Under the pieces are notes generated by a model. That model saw only the letters and a program-made list of their open reading frames with translations, was not told the DNA's origin and searched no databases. Shown piece by piece: positions 6,323 through 15,189 of a stretch of DNA of 17,088 bases; the first letter of the stretch is position 1, and the number at the start of each line of letters is the position of its first letter. Source of the DNA: Planctomycetaceae bacterium (GTDB lineage: Bacteria; Planctomycetota; Planctomycetia; Planctomycetales; Planctomycetaceae); the NCBI GenBank assembly GCA_020426425.1, contig JAGQQB010000021.1, positions 1-17,088 of the forward strand, read 5' to 3'. A program made the translations under genes and the position numbers.

Positions 6323-8572
6323 ATGGAATCGATCGTGAGACCTGAACTCGACTGGCCAACTGACCTGCAACCAGCTGCCCCACCCGCTTTTGACATGAAG
6401 CGGATGCTGTGGGGACGCAAGTGGCTTTTGCTCTTCTGCGCTGCTGTCGGCGCTGGAATTGGATACCTCCAATTCACCAAAGTGCCAGAGCAGTTCTCGT
6501 CATCTGCCCGCATCATGGTGGAGCGTGAACGTCCTCTCATGCCAGTGGAGGGGATGTCGGAAATCAAAATCCAGGATCCCATCGACACCCACCTGGAGTT
6601 GATCCGCACCGCAGTGATTCTCGAAGGAGCGGTCAAGGAGCTTGAGCCATTGGCGGAAACGGTCCCCGCGCTGGCTCGCTCGGGCAGCCCTGCATCCGTG
6701 ATCGCCGGGCGACTGCGAGCACATCGGAGTTCCACACAGAGCTCGATCATCGACATCTCGTACACCAGCTTCGACCGCGATGAATGCCAGGTGGTGCTTA
6801 AGGCGGTCATGGCGTCGTACAAGGCATACCTGGGGGAAAGCCAGCAGGACTTGAGCGAGCGCATGGTCGAACTCGTTTCGAAGGCCGAAGGGGAATTGCG
6901 CGATGAACTTGCTCAGAAAGAATTGAACTATCAGAAATTCCGCGACACCACCTCACTGCTCTGGAGCGGCGAAGAGGGACACAACATCCACCAACAGCGG
7001 ATGGCAAGGGTCGAGTCAGATCGGGCTGAGATCATCATTCAGCAAACGCAAATCAAAGCCGAACTCGATGCCATTGAGTCAGCACAACAGCGCGGCACCA
7101 GTCGAGAAGTGCTGATGCTCGTCGCCGACCAGATCAACACACGTGGAGGATCGCCAGCCGCCGCCGCGGTGAGCACGACGCAACAGACGCTCACCGGACA
7201 GTTGCTGCCACTGCTTCTTGAAGAAGCACTGCTCATGGAGAAGGTAGGGGCTGGCCATCCTGATGTCCGCCAGATCCGGAAGAAGATTGAAGTTACGGAA
7301 CAGTTGCTCAAGCAACAGGCGGGCGGCGATGGGAGCGCACCACTCGATCTGCTCGCGCTCTACGTCCAGTCGCTCCAGGAAGAACTGCGTATTACTGACC
7401 AGAAGATTTCCGAACTCAATCGCCTGTTCATCGAAGAACGCGAAGCGGGACGGTTGCTCGGCAGTGAAGAGAATCGCAATCGCGTGATGCTCGAAGACAT
7501 CCAGCGCACGAAGGATCTGTACGACGAAATCCTCGACAAGCTGGGACAGATCAATCTGGTGAAGTCGAACAACAACTTCACCGTTCGACCAGTCGCAGAA
7601 CCGGGCAAGGGATACCTGATTGGCCCGAACCGGGAACGTTATCTGTCGATGGGCTCACTCGGAGGTCTCTTCGTCGGCGTATTCCTGTCGTTCCTGCTGG
7701 AACTAACCGATCGCAGCTTCCGCAGCCCATCGGAAATTGCACAGATGCTGCGGGCACCGGTCGTCGGGCACATCCCGCGAATCGACAGCGAGCGGGGGTC
7801 GAAAATCGTGAAGGACAAGACCATCGACTCGACGGTGGCAACTTACCATCGGCCAAAGTCCCGCGTCGCAGAAGCGTATCGCGGAGTGCGGACATCGCTG
7901 CTGTTCAACCTCAAGGGTCAAAACCACAAGGTGGTACAGATTACCAGTCCCGATCCGAGCGATGGGAAGTCCACCCTGTCGGCCAATGTCGCCACGGCGA
8001 TGGCGCTCTCTGGCAAGAAGACGCTGCTCATCGACGTCGACCTGCGTAAGCCACGTCAGCACAAGATTTTTGGCGTGAGCCGCGACCATGGCGTCTCGGG
8101 TGTATTGCAGGACCTTGAGGAACTGCCCGATGCAATTCAACCCACCAAGGTCGACAATCTCAGCATTCTGACGGCCGGTCCGCGTGTCGACCATCCGGGC
8201 GAGTTGCTGTTGAGTCCTCGGTTCGAAGAGCTGCTTGCCCTTGTCCGTGAACAGTATGACTTCATCGTGGTCGATTCACCGCCGGTGCTGGCCGTTACTG
8301 ACGCGACGTCGGTCGCCCCGCTCGTCGATGGTGTACTCGTCGTGTTCCGGATTTCGAAACGATCCCGTCCGCATGCGATGCAGGCGTGCGAGTCACTCGA
8401 AATGACCGGCGGCAACCTGCTTGGTGTCGTCGTCAACGGCCTGGGCGAGTTCAGCAGCTACCACTATGGCAATGCGGACTACGGGTACCACTACAGTGGC
8501 TCCTACTACGGACGCTACGACTACCGCGAGCGGGAAACCCCAGCCCGTGCGATCGAGCAATCGCATCGCTAA
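6323..8572 (+). CDS. Wzc-type polysaccharide co-polymerase with tyrosine autokinase domain (BY-kinase)
   Basis: This 749-residue inner-membrane protein controls chain length and export of a surface polysaccharide through cycles of tyrosine phosphorylation. The N-terminal Wzz-like domain has its first membrane segment at WLLLFCAAVGAGIGYLQF. A long periplasmic part rich in coiled coil follows (about residues 150-440). A Gly/Pro-containing lead and second membrane segment (SLGGLFVGVFLSFLLEL) precede the cytoplasmic kinase. Kinase motifs are Walker A SPDPSDGKST with K549, Walker A' LLIDVDLRKP with D571 and D573, and Walker B FIVVDSPP with D651. The C-terminal tail carries nine tyrosines between residues 713 and 734, the autophosphorylation cluster. 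An ATG at 6290 would add 11 residues; neither start has a good ribosome binding site. Fusion of both domains in one chain follows the Gram-negative (Wzc) plan rather than the split CapA/CapB plan. Confidence 0.93.
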   Translation: MESIVRPELDWPTDLQPAAPPAFDMKRMLWGRKWLLLFCAAVGAGIGYLQFTKVPEQFSSSARIMVERERPLMPVEGMSEIKIQDPIDTHLELIRTAVILEGAVKELEPLAETVPALARSGSPASVIAGRLRAHRSSTQSSIIDISYTSFDRDECQVVLKAVMASYKAYLGESQQDLSERMVELVSKAEGELRDELAQKELNYQKFRDTTSLLWSGEEGHNIHQQRMARVESDRAEIIIQQTQIKAELDAIESAQQRGTSREVLMLVADQINTRGGSPAAAAVSTTQQTLTGQLLPLLLEEALLMEKVGAGHPDVRQIRKKIEVTEQLLKQQAGGDGSAPLDLLALYVQSLQEELRITDQKISELNRLFIEEREAGRLLGSEENRNRVMLEDIQRTKDLYDEILDKLGQINLVKSNNNFTVRPVAEPGKGYLIGPNRERYLSMGSLGGLFVGVFLSFLLELTDRSFRSPSEIAQMLRAPVVGHIPRIDSERGSKIVKDKTIDSTVATYHRPKSRVAEAYRGVRTSLLFNLKGQNHKVVQITSPDPSDGKSTLSANVATAMALSGKKTLLIDVDLRKPRQHKIFGVSRDHGVSGVLQDLEELPDAIQPTKVDNLSILTAGPRVDHPGELLLSPRFEELLALVREQYDFIVVDSPPVLAVTDATSVAPLVDGVLVVFRISKRSRPHAMQACESLEMTGGNLLGVVVNGLGEFSSYHYGNADYGYHYSGSYYGRYDYRERETPARAIEQSHR

Positions 8573-8886
8573 CACTGGCGTTTAGCGCCGGGTTTCTGTT
8601 CGGCCTGGCGTGCCTCCATGTTTGACCGGCCACTGGCCGTGTTGTTGGACGAACCGTTCAACAACACGGCTTTTTTCATTGCGGTCGACGCAATCGGCAC
8701 CGTCCCGTCAGCGACTCAGCAAGCGGTCGGTTGAGGTCGCTTTTCAAGTTCCCACGCCTCGCATCAGCGTCGGGGCATTCGATGACGCCACTCGGCTCGT
8801 CGACCGCGTAGGGACTGGCTACACTCCGAAGGCAACGCAATGATTGCGCTCGTCGTCCCCGCTGCCGGATTGGAATCCTCGCCATC
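8573..8886 (+). other. Intergenic region between the kinase and galT-like genes
   Basis: This 314-base stretch has no credible gene. Its left part holds a palindrome (CGGCCA-C-TGGCCG, about 8627-8639) that runs into the intrinsic terminator at 8636-8676. The right part should hold the galT promoter. A possible -10 is TACACT at 8820-8825, but no good -35 is found 16-18 bases upstream, so I do not call a promoter. Confidence 0.5.
8636..8676 (+). terminator. Intrinsic (Rho-independent) terminator after the kinase gene
   Basis: The arms GCCGTGTTGTTG (8636-8647) and CAACAACACGGC (8659-8670) are perfectly complementary over 12 bases. Pairing continues inward (one G-U, then A-U, C-G, G-C) to a three-base loop, and six T follow directly (8671-8676). 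It ends transcription of the kinase gene and possibly of the whole polysaccharide operon. Confidence 0.92.
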
Positions 8887-9900
8887 ATGAACACTGTGCC
8901 CCAAGAACTTCGCAAAGACCCCATTGTTGGCCGCTGGGTCATCATCGCACCTGATCGGATGGCCCGCCCGCAGAATGTCCTGGACTGTGCCGAGTTGCCG
9001 GAGGACGCCTACGATCCGTTCCTGGAAGGGAACGAAGATGCGACCACCCCGGAGATTCTCGCATATCGCGATTCCGGATCAGCGGCCAATGGCCCCGGTT
9101 GGCGAGTACGTGTGATCCCCAACAAGTTCCCCGCAGTGAAAGTCGAAGGTCAGCTCGACAAGCGGGGCGATGGCATGTACGACAAGATGAATGCCGTCGG
9201 CGCGCACGAAGTGGTCGTTGAATGCCCACACCGGGAAAGCAACATGTCGCGGCTTTCCGTGGACAACATCCGCGAAGTCTTCTGGGCTTATCGGGATCGG
9301 CTGGTCGATTTGAAGCAGGATCCGCGATTGGTACATGCCCTGATCTTCAAGAACTCCGGAGCCTTGGCCGGCGCGTCACTCGACCACGCGCATTCGCAGT
9401 TGATCGTCAGTCCGATCGTGCCGATCGCAATCAAGGAGGAACTCGACGGCGCGGAGAATTTCTATCGGTATCGTGGACGCTGTATTTTCGCAGACATGAT
9501 TCAGCAGGAAATCGCCACGGAATCTCGCGTCGTCCTGGAGACGGAGCAGTTTCTGGTCTTCTGCCCGTTCGCAAGCCGCTTCCCATTTGAAACGTGGATC
9601 ATCCCCAAGCAGCACTCCAGTCACTATGAAAACATCACGCGAGGTTCAATTGAGGAACTCGGAACCGTGATGAAGAAGACGCTGCAAAAACTGGAACTCG
9701 CCCTCGACGATCCTCCGTACAATTACGTGTTGCACACCGCCCCGTTCGACACCCAGCCGCTGCCACACTACCGCTGGCACATTGAGATCTTCCCGCGTCT
9801 TAACCGGGTGGCCGGGTTCGAGTGGGGAAGCGGGTTCTACATCAACCCGGTTGCCCCGGAGACGGCGGCCAAGTTTCTGCGTGAAACGGAAATCGACTGA
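8887..9900 (+). CDS. galT: Galactose-1-phosphate uridylyltransferase-like protein (HIT superfamily)
   Basis: This 337-residue cytoplasmic nucleotidyltransferase is expected to swap UMP between UDP-glucose and galactose-1-phosphate (Leloir pathway), giving UDP-galactose for polysaccharide synthesis or sugar breakdown. The N-terminus, DPIVGRWVIIAPDRMARP, is typical of the family. The active-site HxHxQ is H167-A-H169-S-Q171 in ASLDHAHSQLIVSP, with H169 as the presumed nucleophile. The second half carries YRWHIEIFPRLNRVAGFEWGSG, also conserved. A feature is missing: the CPFC-type zinc ligands seen in most family members read D43-P-F-L46 here, while H115 (in ECPHRES) and H167 are kept. The substrate could also differ, for example ADP-glucose phosphorylase activity as in plant relatives. 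The gene stands alone between a terminator and a hairpin. Its ATG at 8887 has no strong ribosome binding site. Confidence 0.88.
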   Translation: MNTVPQELRKDPIVGRWVIIAPDRMARPQNVLDCAELPEDAYDPFLEGNEDATTPEILAYRDSGSAANGPGWRVRVIPNKFPAVKVEGQLDKRGDGMYDKMNAVGAHEVVVECPHRESNMSRLSVDNIREVFWAYRDRLVDLKQDPRLVHALIFKNSGALAGASLDHAHSQLIVSPIVPIAIKEELDGAENFYRYRGRCIFADMIQQEIATESRVVLETEQFLVFCPFASRFPFETWIIPKQHSSHYENITRGSIEELGTVMKKTLQKLELALDDPPYNYVLHTAPFDTQPLPHYRWHIEIFPRLNRVAGFEWGSGFYINPVAPETAAKFLRETEID

Positions 9901-9905
9901 TGTCA

Positions 9906-9930
9906 CGACATGAATTTGGGATCATGTTCG
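9906..9930 (+). other. Hairpin just after the galT-like gene
   Basis: CGACATGA pairs with TCATGTTCG, with one bulged base and an eight-base loop, starting six bases after the galT stop. It may be a transcription end or an mRNA-stabilising structure, but no T-run follows, so I do not call it an intrinsic terminator. The rest of the gap to 10083 shows no clear promoter. Confidence 0.35.
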
Positions 9931-10073
9931 ACCGGTCACAGGCTGTTCAGACGTATCGTGCCCATGCTACCTTCCGTTACGCGTCCTTAACCTGGACGAC
10001 GCCGGTGCGAATCCAGCGATGACTCCAGGTGCGATCCGGTCACTGGACTCGGCGATGCTGCTCGCCGTTGATT

Positions 10074-10078
10074 GAGGA
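10074..10078 (+). promoter_or_regulatory. Shine-Dalgarno site GAGGA for the BatA-like gene
   Basis: GAGGA lies five bases before the ATG at 10084. It favours that codon over the in-frame TTG at 10072. Confidence 0.65.
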
Positions 10079-10083
10079 AACTG

Positions 10084-12342
10084 ATGTCGATCTGGATTCT
10101 GCAACACTTTCTGAATCCGGCTTACTTTTGGCCGGGCGTGGCACTCATTGCCGCGCCGATCATCATTCACCTCATTCATCGGCTGCGATACCGGACCGTC
10201 CGCTTTGCGGCAATGGAATTCCTGCTGGCCAGTGAACAGCGGAACCGGCGCCGAGTGATGTTCGAGCAGTTGCTGCTGCTATTGCTGCGGATTCTGCTCA
10301 TTCTCCTGCTGGTCGCACTGATTGGCCGCATGGTGCTTGATCCCGAAGAGTTGTCGCTGTTTCAAGGAGCCAAAGCGCATCATGTCGTGATTCTGGACGA
10401 CACCGCATCCATGCAGGATCGGCTGGCCGATGGAACCGCATTTGACGCTGCGAAGACCGTGCTGCAAAAAGTCGTTGCCGAAGGGGCGCGGCGTCCTGGC
10501 ACACAGAAACTCTCTGTCATTTTGATGTCGCGTCCGGAGGAATCCATGTCCGGGCTGTCCGAGCGAGACATCGATCCCACTCTGCTGACCGAATTGGCCG
10601 ACCGGTTGCCCTTGATCGAATGTACGCATCAAAGCCACGATCCAGCACAGGCGATTGTGGCGGCGCTGGATCGATTGGGAGAAGACCGGGGCGCGGTGCG
10701 GCAGGTCCATGTTGTTTCCGACTTCCGTTCGCGCGACTGGCTCGACAATAAGTCCGCCACCTCTGCTTTGCAGGATTTGGCCGGTGCCGATGTCGGCATC
10801 AACCTCGTCCGCTGCGTGGGAGACATTCACGACAATCTGTCGCTCACCGATTTGACCGGCTCGGTCGAAATCGCGGCCGCTGGAGTGCCGGTCACGTTTC
10901 ATGCCTCGATCGCCAATCGGGGCACGCGGGAAACCAAAGATGTGCGGGCTCAACTGCTGCTTGATGGTCAACGACTTCCTCGCACCCTCGACTTTGGCAC
11001 GATCCCGCCGGGAGAAACCCTCAGTCGACGCTTCGAAGTTGTGTTCGATACGCCGAAGCTCCATCGCCTCCAGGTGCAGCTGGGGGAAGATGCCTTCATC
11101 CCGGATGATGCCCGGTATCTGGCCGTCAATGTGCCGGTCGAGAATCCGGTGTTGATCATTGATGGCTCGCCCGCAGCAGAACAGGCACTCTATCTGGCCG
11201 ATGCCCTTGCGGCGGACAAGTCGGTCACGGGACTGGCGCCAGCGATTCATCCACCAGATGACCTGCGTAAGCTGCCACTCGACCGCTTCCATCTGATCTA
11301 CCTTGTCAACGTGCCGGAGTTCGCGCCAGATGCCATTGATGCGTTGCAAAAGTACGTGCGCGGCGGCGGTGGTCTGGTGTGGTTCCTTGGTCCGGCGGTC
11401 AATGCGGTCAGCTACAACGCCACGCTATTCGGCGACACCGGTCTATTTCCCATCCAACTCGCTAAGGCACCGAGTCAGTTGCAGCGGCCGGGAGGCGGCC
11501 ATCAGCCGGACATTGTCATTGGCAACAATCCGGTCTTCGCCGTGTTCCAGGGAGAAGAGAATCCCTTCATCGATGCGGTATTCGTCAACCGCACTTTCCC
11601 GCCGGATCGGGAGGTGGCCGAAGGCGACCGCATGCTCCCCGAGGTCGATGTGCTGGCGACGCTGAGCGACTCCCGTCCACTGATCCTGGAACATCGACTC
11701 GGCGCAGGTCGGATCGTCACGTGCCTGACATCCGCCGGTCCGGTCGAGACTGACGGTGAAGTCTGGACAAACTGGGCGAACGGTCCAGGGCGAGTCAGCT
11801 TTGTCGTTGTTCAGTTGGAGCTGGCGCGACATGTCGCGCGTCGGGACCGCGCGCTGCCCAGTCAGACCGTGGGCGAGCCAATTGTGGAACGATTGAACCG
11901 TGCGTTCTATCGGGAGGATGTTGAAATCACCGCACCGGACGATCAGGTCACCCGTCTTAAGGCGGCCAGCGACGAATCCACTGAAGATGCCTCGCCCGAC
12001 GAGGAAGCCGTGACCGAAACGGTCCCGATGCTGGTCACGCGTTATCGCGAGACCGATCTGCCGGGGATCTACGCCGTGACCCGGTACACGCAGGATCAGA
12101 CCGCCGAACAGACGCTGATCGCGTTCAATGTCCCTGCTGAAGAAGGGGAGTTGGAACTTGCAAACGAAGAGAATCTCCGCCGACAACTCGGAAACATCGA
12201 GGTCGAGATCCAGGCGCCGGGGGAATTCAACTGGATTCGGTCGGACTCCCCCGGCTCGGAAATTCGCTGGCTGCTGATCGTGGCGCTGTGCCTGATCGGC
12301 ATTTGTGAACAACTGCTGGCGTATCGACTGAGTTACCATTAG
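10084..12342 (+). CDS. BatA-type membrane protein with von Willebrand A domain
   Basis: This 752-residue membrane protein is of the BatA ('aerotolerance regulator') type. The N-terminal domain starts WILQHFLNPAYFWPGVALIAAPIIIHLIHRLRYRTVRFAA, then a basic patch and a second membrane helix (LLLLLLRILLILLLVALIGR). This pair of helices is diagnostic for the BatA N-terminal family. The VWA domain has a metal-site motif D105-x-T107-x-S109 (LDDTASM; the usual first Ser is Thr) and a later aspartate D213 in VVSDFRSRD. A CARDB-like beta domain (about 255-355) and a glutamine-amidotransferase-like alpha/beta region (about 355-480, with VRGGGGLVWFLGP) follow. The last helix is at 726-745. Such proteins work with a MoxR ATPase, encoded next, and are thought to help assemble or activate envelope protein complexes; the true client is unknown. 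Confidence 0.88.
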   Translation: MSIWILQHFLNPAYFWPGVALIAAPIIIHLIHRLRYRTVRFAAMEFLLASEQRNRRRVMFEQLLLLLLRILLILLLVALIGRMVLDPEELSLFQGAKAHHVVILDDTASMQDRLADGTAFDAAKTVLQKVVAEGARRPGTQKLSVILMSRPEESMSGLSERDIDPTLLTELADRLPLIECTHQSHDPAQAIVAALDRLGEDRGAVRQVHVVSDFRSRDWLDNKSATSALQDLAGADVGINLVRCVGDIHDNLSLTDLTGSVEIAAAGVPVTFHASIANRGTRETKDVRAQLLLDGQRLPRTLDFGTIPPGETLSRRFEVVFDTPKLHRLQVQLGEDAFIPDDARYLAVNVPVENPVLIIDGSPAAEQALYLADALAADKSVTGLAPAIHPPDDLRKLPLDRFHLIYLVNVPEFAPDAIDALQKYVRGGGGLVWFLGPAVNAVSYNATLFGDTGLFPIQLAKAPSQLQRPGGGHQPDIVIGNNPVFAVFQGEENPFIDAVFVNRTFPPDREVAEGDRMLPEVDVLATLSDSRPLILEHRLGAGRIVTCLTSAGPVETDGEVWTNWANGPGRVSFVVVQLELARHVARRDRALPSQTVGEPIVERLNRAFYREDVEITAPDDQVTRLKAASDESTEDASPDEEAVTETVPMLVTRYRETDLPGIYAVTRYTQDQTAEQTLIAFNVPAEEGELELANEENLRRQLGNIEVEIQAPGEFNWIRSDSPGSEIRWLLIVALCLIGICEQLLAYRLSYH

Positions 12343-12519
12343 GTGCACGGATCTGGCATCGCCGATCGCATCCAGGTCGAAAACAAGGACATCCAAGCCT
12401 CGACCCGACTCCCGGCAGTCCGTACGATTGCGTCCTGATTCCTGACAGTCCCTACGGTCTCCCAATCCGACAATCCAAGACCTTTTCGCTCCTTAAACCC
12501 ACCCCGCAGGCAGAACAGC
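12343..12519 (+). other. Gap between the BatA-like and MoxR genes
   Basis: The 177 bases hold no convincing gene. Two imperfect copies of CAGTCCNTACG (around 12416 and 12446) form a short direct repeat. No clear promoter is visible. The gap is large for a pair that is usually cotranscribed. Confidence 0.4.
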
Positions 12520-13566
<1,047 letters not shown>

Positions 13567-13618
13567 GGACGGTGTTGTTCGCGCCGTGAAGGTTGAGCAT
13601 CCTGTGGACAGATGACAG

Positions 13619-13649
13619 GACTGGATCGCGACACTCTTGCGATCCAGTC
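13619..13649 (+). repeat. First of two hairpins with shared arms after moxR
   Basis: GACTGGATCGC pairs perfectly with GCGATCCAGTC over 11 bases, with a nine-base loop. No T-run follows. It could end moxR transcription or act on the next gene. Confidence 0.6.
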
Positions 13650-13665
13650 GCACTATATGGGCGTT

Positions 13666-13682
13666 GGATCGCGGAGCGATCC
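13666..13682 (+). repeat. Second hairpin, same GGATCGC/GCGATCC arms
   Basis: GGATCGC and GCGATCC flank a three-base loop, ending six bases before the ATG at 13689. The arms are identical to the core of the first hairpin, so the inner arms of the two hairpins can also pair with each other. A TATAT box (13654-13658) lies between them. Confidence 0.6.
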
Positions 13683-13688
13683 CTGACG

Positions 13689-14453
13689 ATGTCGGGAACC
13701 GGCAGAAGAGTCATGTGGGAACAGGTTGAAATTGATAGCGTCGCCGCCGATGTGTTTGAACCGCCGCAGCGGCGATCATCTGGGGCGCTGATCTATCTGC
13801 ATGGTCATGGAGGCGAGAGAATCGGCGACCAACCGGGGTTCGTTGAGCAGTTCACGAAGTTCGGTCTACCGGTCGTCGCGCCACGCGGTGGCAAAGCGTG
13901 GTGGCTGAATCGACCGCATGCGAGTTTCGAGCACGAGTTGACGGCCTTCGAGTTCGTGCGGCAGCGGGTGGTCGAATTCGTCCGGTCGCGGTGGGATGTG
14001 TCACCTCCTTGCATCGGCCTGCTGGGAGTGAGCATGGGGGGGCAGGGAGCGTTGCAGTTGGCATATCGGCACGCACGACAGTTCCCGTGTGTCGCCGCCA
14101 TCGCTCCGGCGATCGACTTCCACACCATTCATGGACGGGGCTTTGAGATTGACGATCTGTTCGAATCGCCGGAAGCGGCCCGGCAGGAAACGGCAATTCT
14201 ACATCTGCATCCTCTGAACTGGCCGCGCCATCAGTTCCTGGCATGCGATCCCGCCGATGCAAACTGGTTCGATGGGACCGAGCGGCTCGCCAGCAAATTG
14301 TCCTCGTCGGGAGTCCCGTATGAATCCGATCTCGAATCGACGCAGGGGGGGCACAACTGGACGTACTTCAACCGCATGGCGGCTGTAGCCGTCCCGTTCC
14401 TGAATCGCTCGTTGTTGGACGCTGCAAATCCGCTGCCTCGGGCCAAATCGTGA
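13689..14453 (+). CDS. Alpha/beta hydrolase (esterase / dienelactone hydrolase-like)
   Basis: This 254-residue protein has the alpha/beta hydrolase fold and no signal peptide, so it is probably cytoplasmic. An oxyanion-type HGHGGE comes early (LIYLHGHGGERIG). The nucleophile elbow is G-V-S115-M-G in LLGVSMGGQGALQL. The acid is probably D187 or D190 in LACDPADANWFDG, and the base is H222 in TQGGHNWTYFNR. The G-G-H-N-W ending is common in esterases of the S-formylglutathione hydrolase/esterase D type. The substrate is unknown. The frame stays open upstream to 13593 through the hairpins, so the start is uncertain; ATG 13689 and ATG 13713 are the candidates, the second with an AGAAG stretch four bases away. 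Two runs of seven G lie at the serine and histidine motifs. It is not part of the usual MoxR cluster. Confidence 0.8.
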   Translation: MSGTGRRVMWEQVEIDSVAADVFEPPQRRSSGALIYLHGHGGERIGDQPGFVEQFTKFGLPVVAPRGGKAWWLNRPHASFEHELTAFEFVRQRVVEFVRSRWDVSPPCIGLLGVSMGGQGALQLAYRHARQFPCVAAIAPAIDFHTIHGRGFEIDDLFESPEAARQETAILHLHPLNWPRHQFLACDPADANWFDGTERLASKLSSSGVPYESDLESTQGGHNWTYFNRMAAVAVPFLNRSLLDAANPLPRAKS

Positions 14454-14488
14454 CCGGTCCGTTCCCGATGCAACAGGTGGTCCGGGGT

Positions 14489-14516
14489 TTGTCGGCGGGA
14501 GCTGGTCCGATAGACT
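14489..14516 (+). promoter_or_regulatory. Candidate sigma-70-type promoter of the ECF sigma gene
   Basis: TTGTCG (14489-14494) and TAGACT (14511-14516) are separated by 16 bases; each matches four of six consensus positions. The site lies 60 bases before the sigma start, in the gap after the hydrolase gene. Confidence 0.5.
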
Positions 14517-14575
14517 GAAAAGCGCAAGTTTCCGGGAACTCTTCCACTTCTCCCGCACTCTAACGCAGGGTGATC

Positions 14576-15184
14576 GTGAACATCGACGATGGCCGTCTGA
14601 TTGAACGCACCTTGGCCGGGGAGACAAATGCCTTCGGAGAGTTGGTCCGCAAGTATCAGGACCGGCTGTTCGGCACGTTGTCTCAACTCCTTGGTTCGCC
14701 ACATGATGCGCGCGACGTCGCGCAGGACGCCTTCCTCGCTGCTTACGAAAAACTCGCGACCTTTCGTCGCGAAGCCTCCTTTTACTCCTGGTTGTTTCGC
14801 ATCGCGTACAACGCCGCAGCAACGCACCGTCGGAAGAATCGGCGCAATCGGCATGCTTCGATTGAAGCGCGGCGAGATATTTCTGGAGCCGAACCACTCG
14901 ACCAGCGAGACGAGACCCCATCCACCCACATGGAGATTGCGGAAGACCAGAAACTTGTCCAACAGGCTTTGGATCAACTGGCTCCCGACTTCCGTGAAAT
15001 CCTCATCCTCAAAGAGTTGGAAGACATGAAATACGAAGAGATCTCTGACCTGCTCGGAATTCCGCTCGGCACCGTCCGCAGTCGGATCTACCGCGCCCGG
15101 ATGGATCTCAAGGAAATCCTGTCCCGCCCTCCCGTTTCCGGCTCGGTCGCGTCCTCTGCGAACGAGTCCTCAGATGCACTGTAA
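14576..15184 (+). CDS. ECF-type RNA polymerase sigma factor
   Basis: This 202-residue ECF sigma factor directs RNA polymerase to a set of stress- or envelope-related promoters. Region 2 runs over about residues 18-88, with LVRKYQDRLFGTL, ARDVAQDAFLAAYEKL (the region 2 D-x-x-Q-x-x-F signature), and SFYSWLFRIAYNAAATHRRK for DNA binding. A charged linker leads to region 4 (about 131-182) with the helix-turn-helix YEEISDLLGIPLGTVRSRIYRAR. There is no C-terminal extension beyond a short Ser-rich tail. The GTG at 14576 is preferred over the GTG at 14570 because an AGGG stretch lies five bases before it. The anti-sigma gene starts five bases after its stop. A promoter-like site lies at 14489-14516; autoregulation was not tested. 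Confidence 0.93.
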   Translation: MNIDDGRLIERTLAGETNAFGELVRKYQDRLFGTLSQLLGSPHDARDVAQDAFLAAYEKLATFRREASFYSWLFRIAYNAAATHRRKNRRNRHASIEARRDISGAEPLDQRDETPSTHMEIAEDQKLVQQALDQLAPDFREILILKELEDMKYEEISDLLGIPLGTVRSRIYRARMDLKEILSRPPVSGSVASSANESSDAL

Positions 15185-15189
15185 CCGCC

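Noticed and set aside
8610..8843. Open frame of 77 codons across the terminator region
   Set aside because: It crosses the intrinsic terminator, has no ribosome site, and its translation is Thr/Ser/Arg-rich without a domain.
9965..9973. Possible -10 box (GCTACCTT) before the BatA-like gene
   Set aside because: No matching -35 was found at a suitable distance and the hexamer is weak.
9995..10040. Possible tRNA fragment: GGTGCGAATCC resembles a T-arm
   Set aside because: The T-loop lacks TTC, the stem has a mismatch, and no acceptor, D-arm or anticodon arm can be fitted around it.
10279..12465. Long minus-strand open frames (10279-11349 and 11443-12465) opposite the BatA-like gene
   Set aside because: They mirror a well-supported gene, show low-complexity, Arg/Gln-rich translations without recognisable domains, and have no ribosome site. 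They arise from codon bias on the coding strand.
13593..13688. Upstream extension of the hydrolase to the TTG at 13593
   Set aside because: The added part runs through both hairpins and does not resemble the start of the family; the fold begins soon after 13713.
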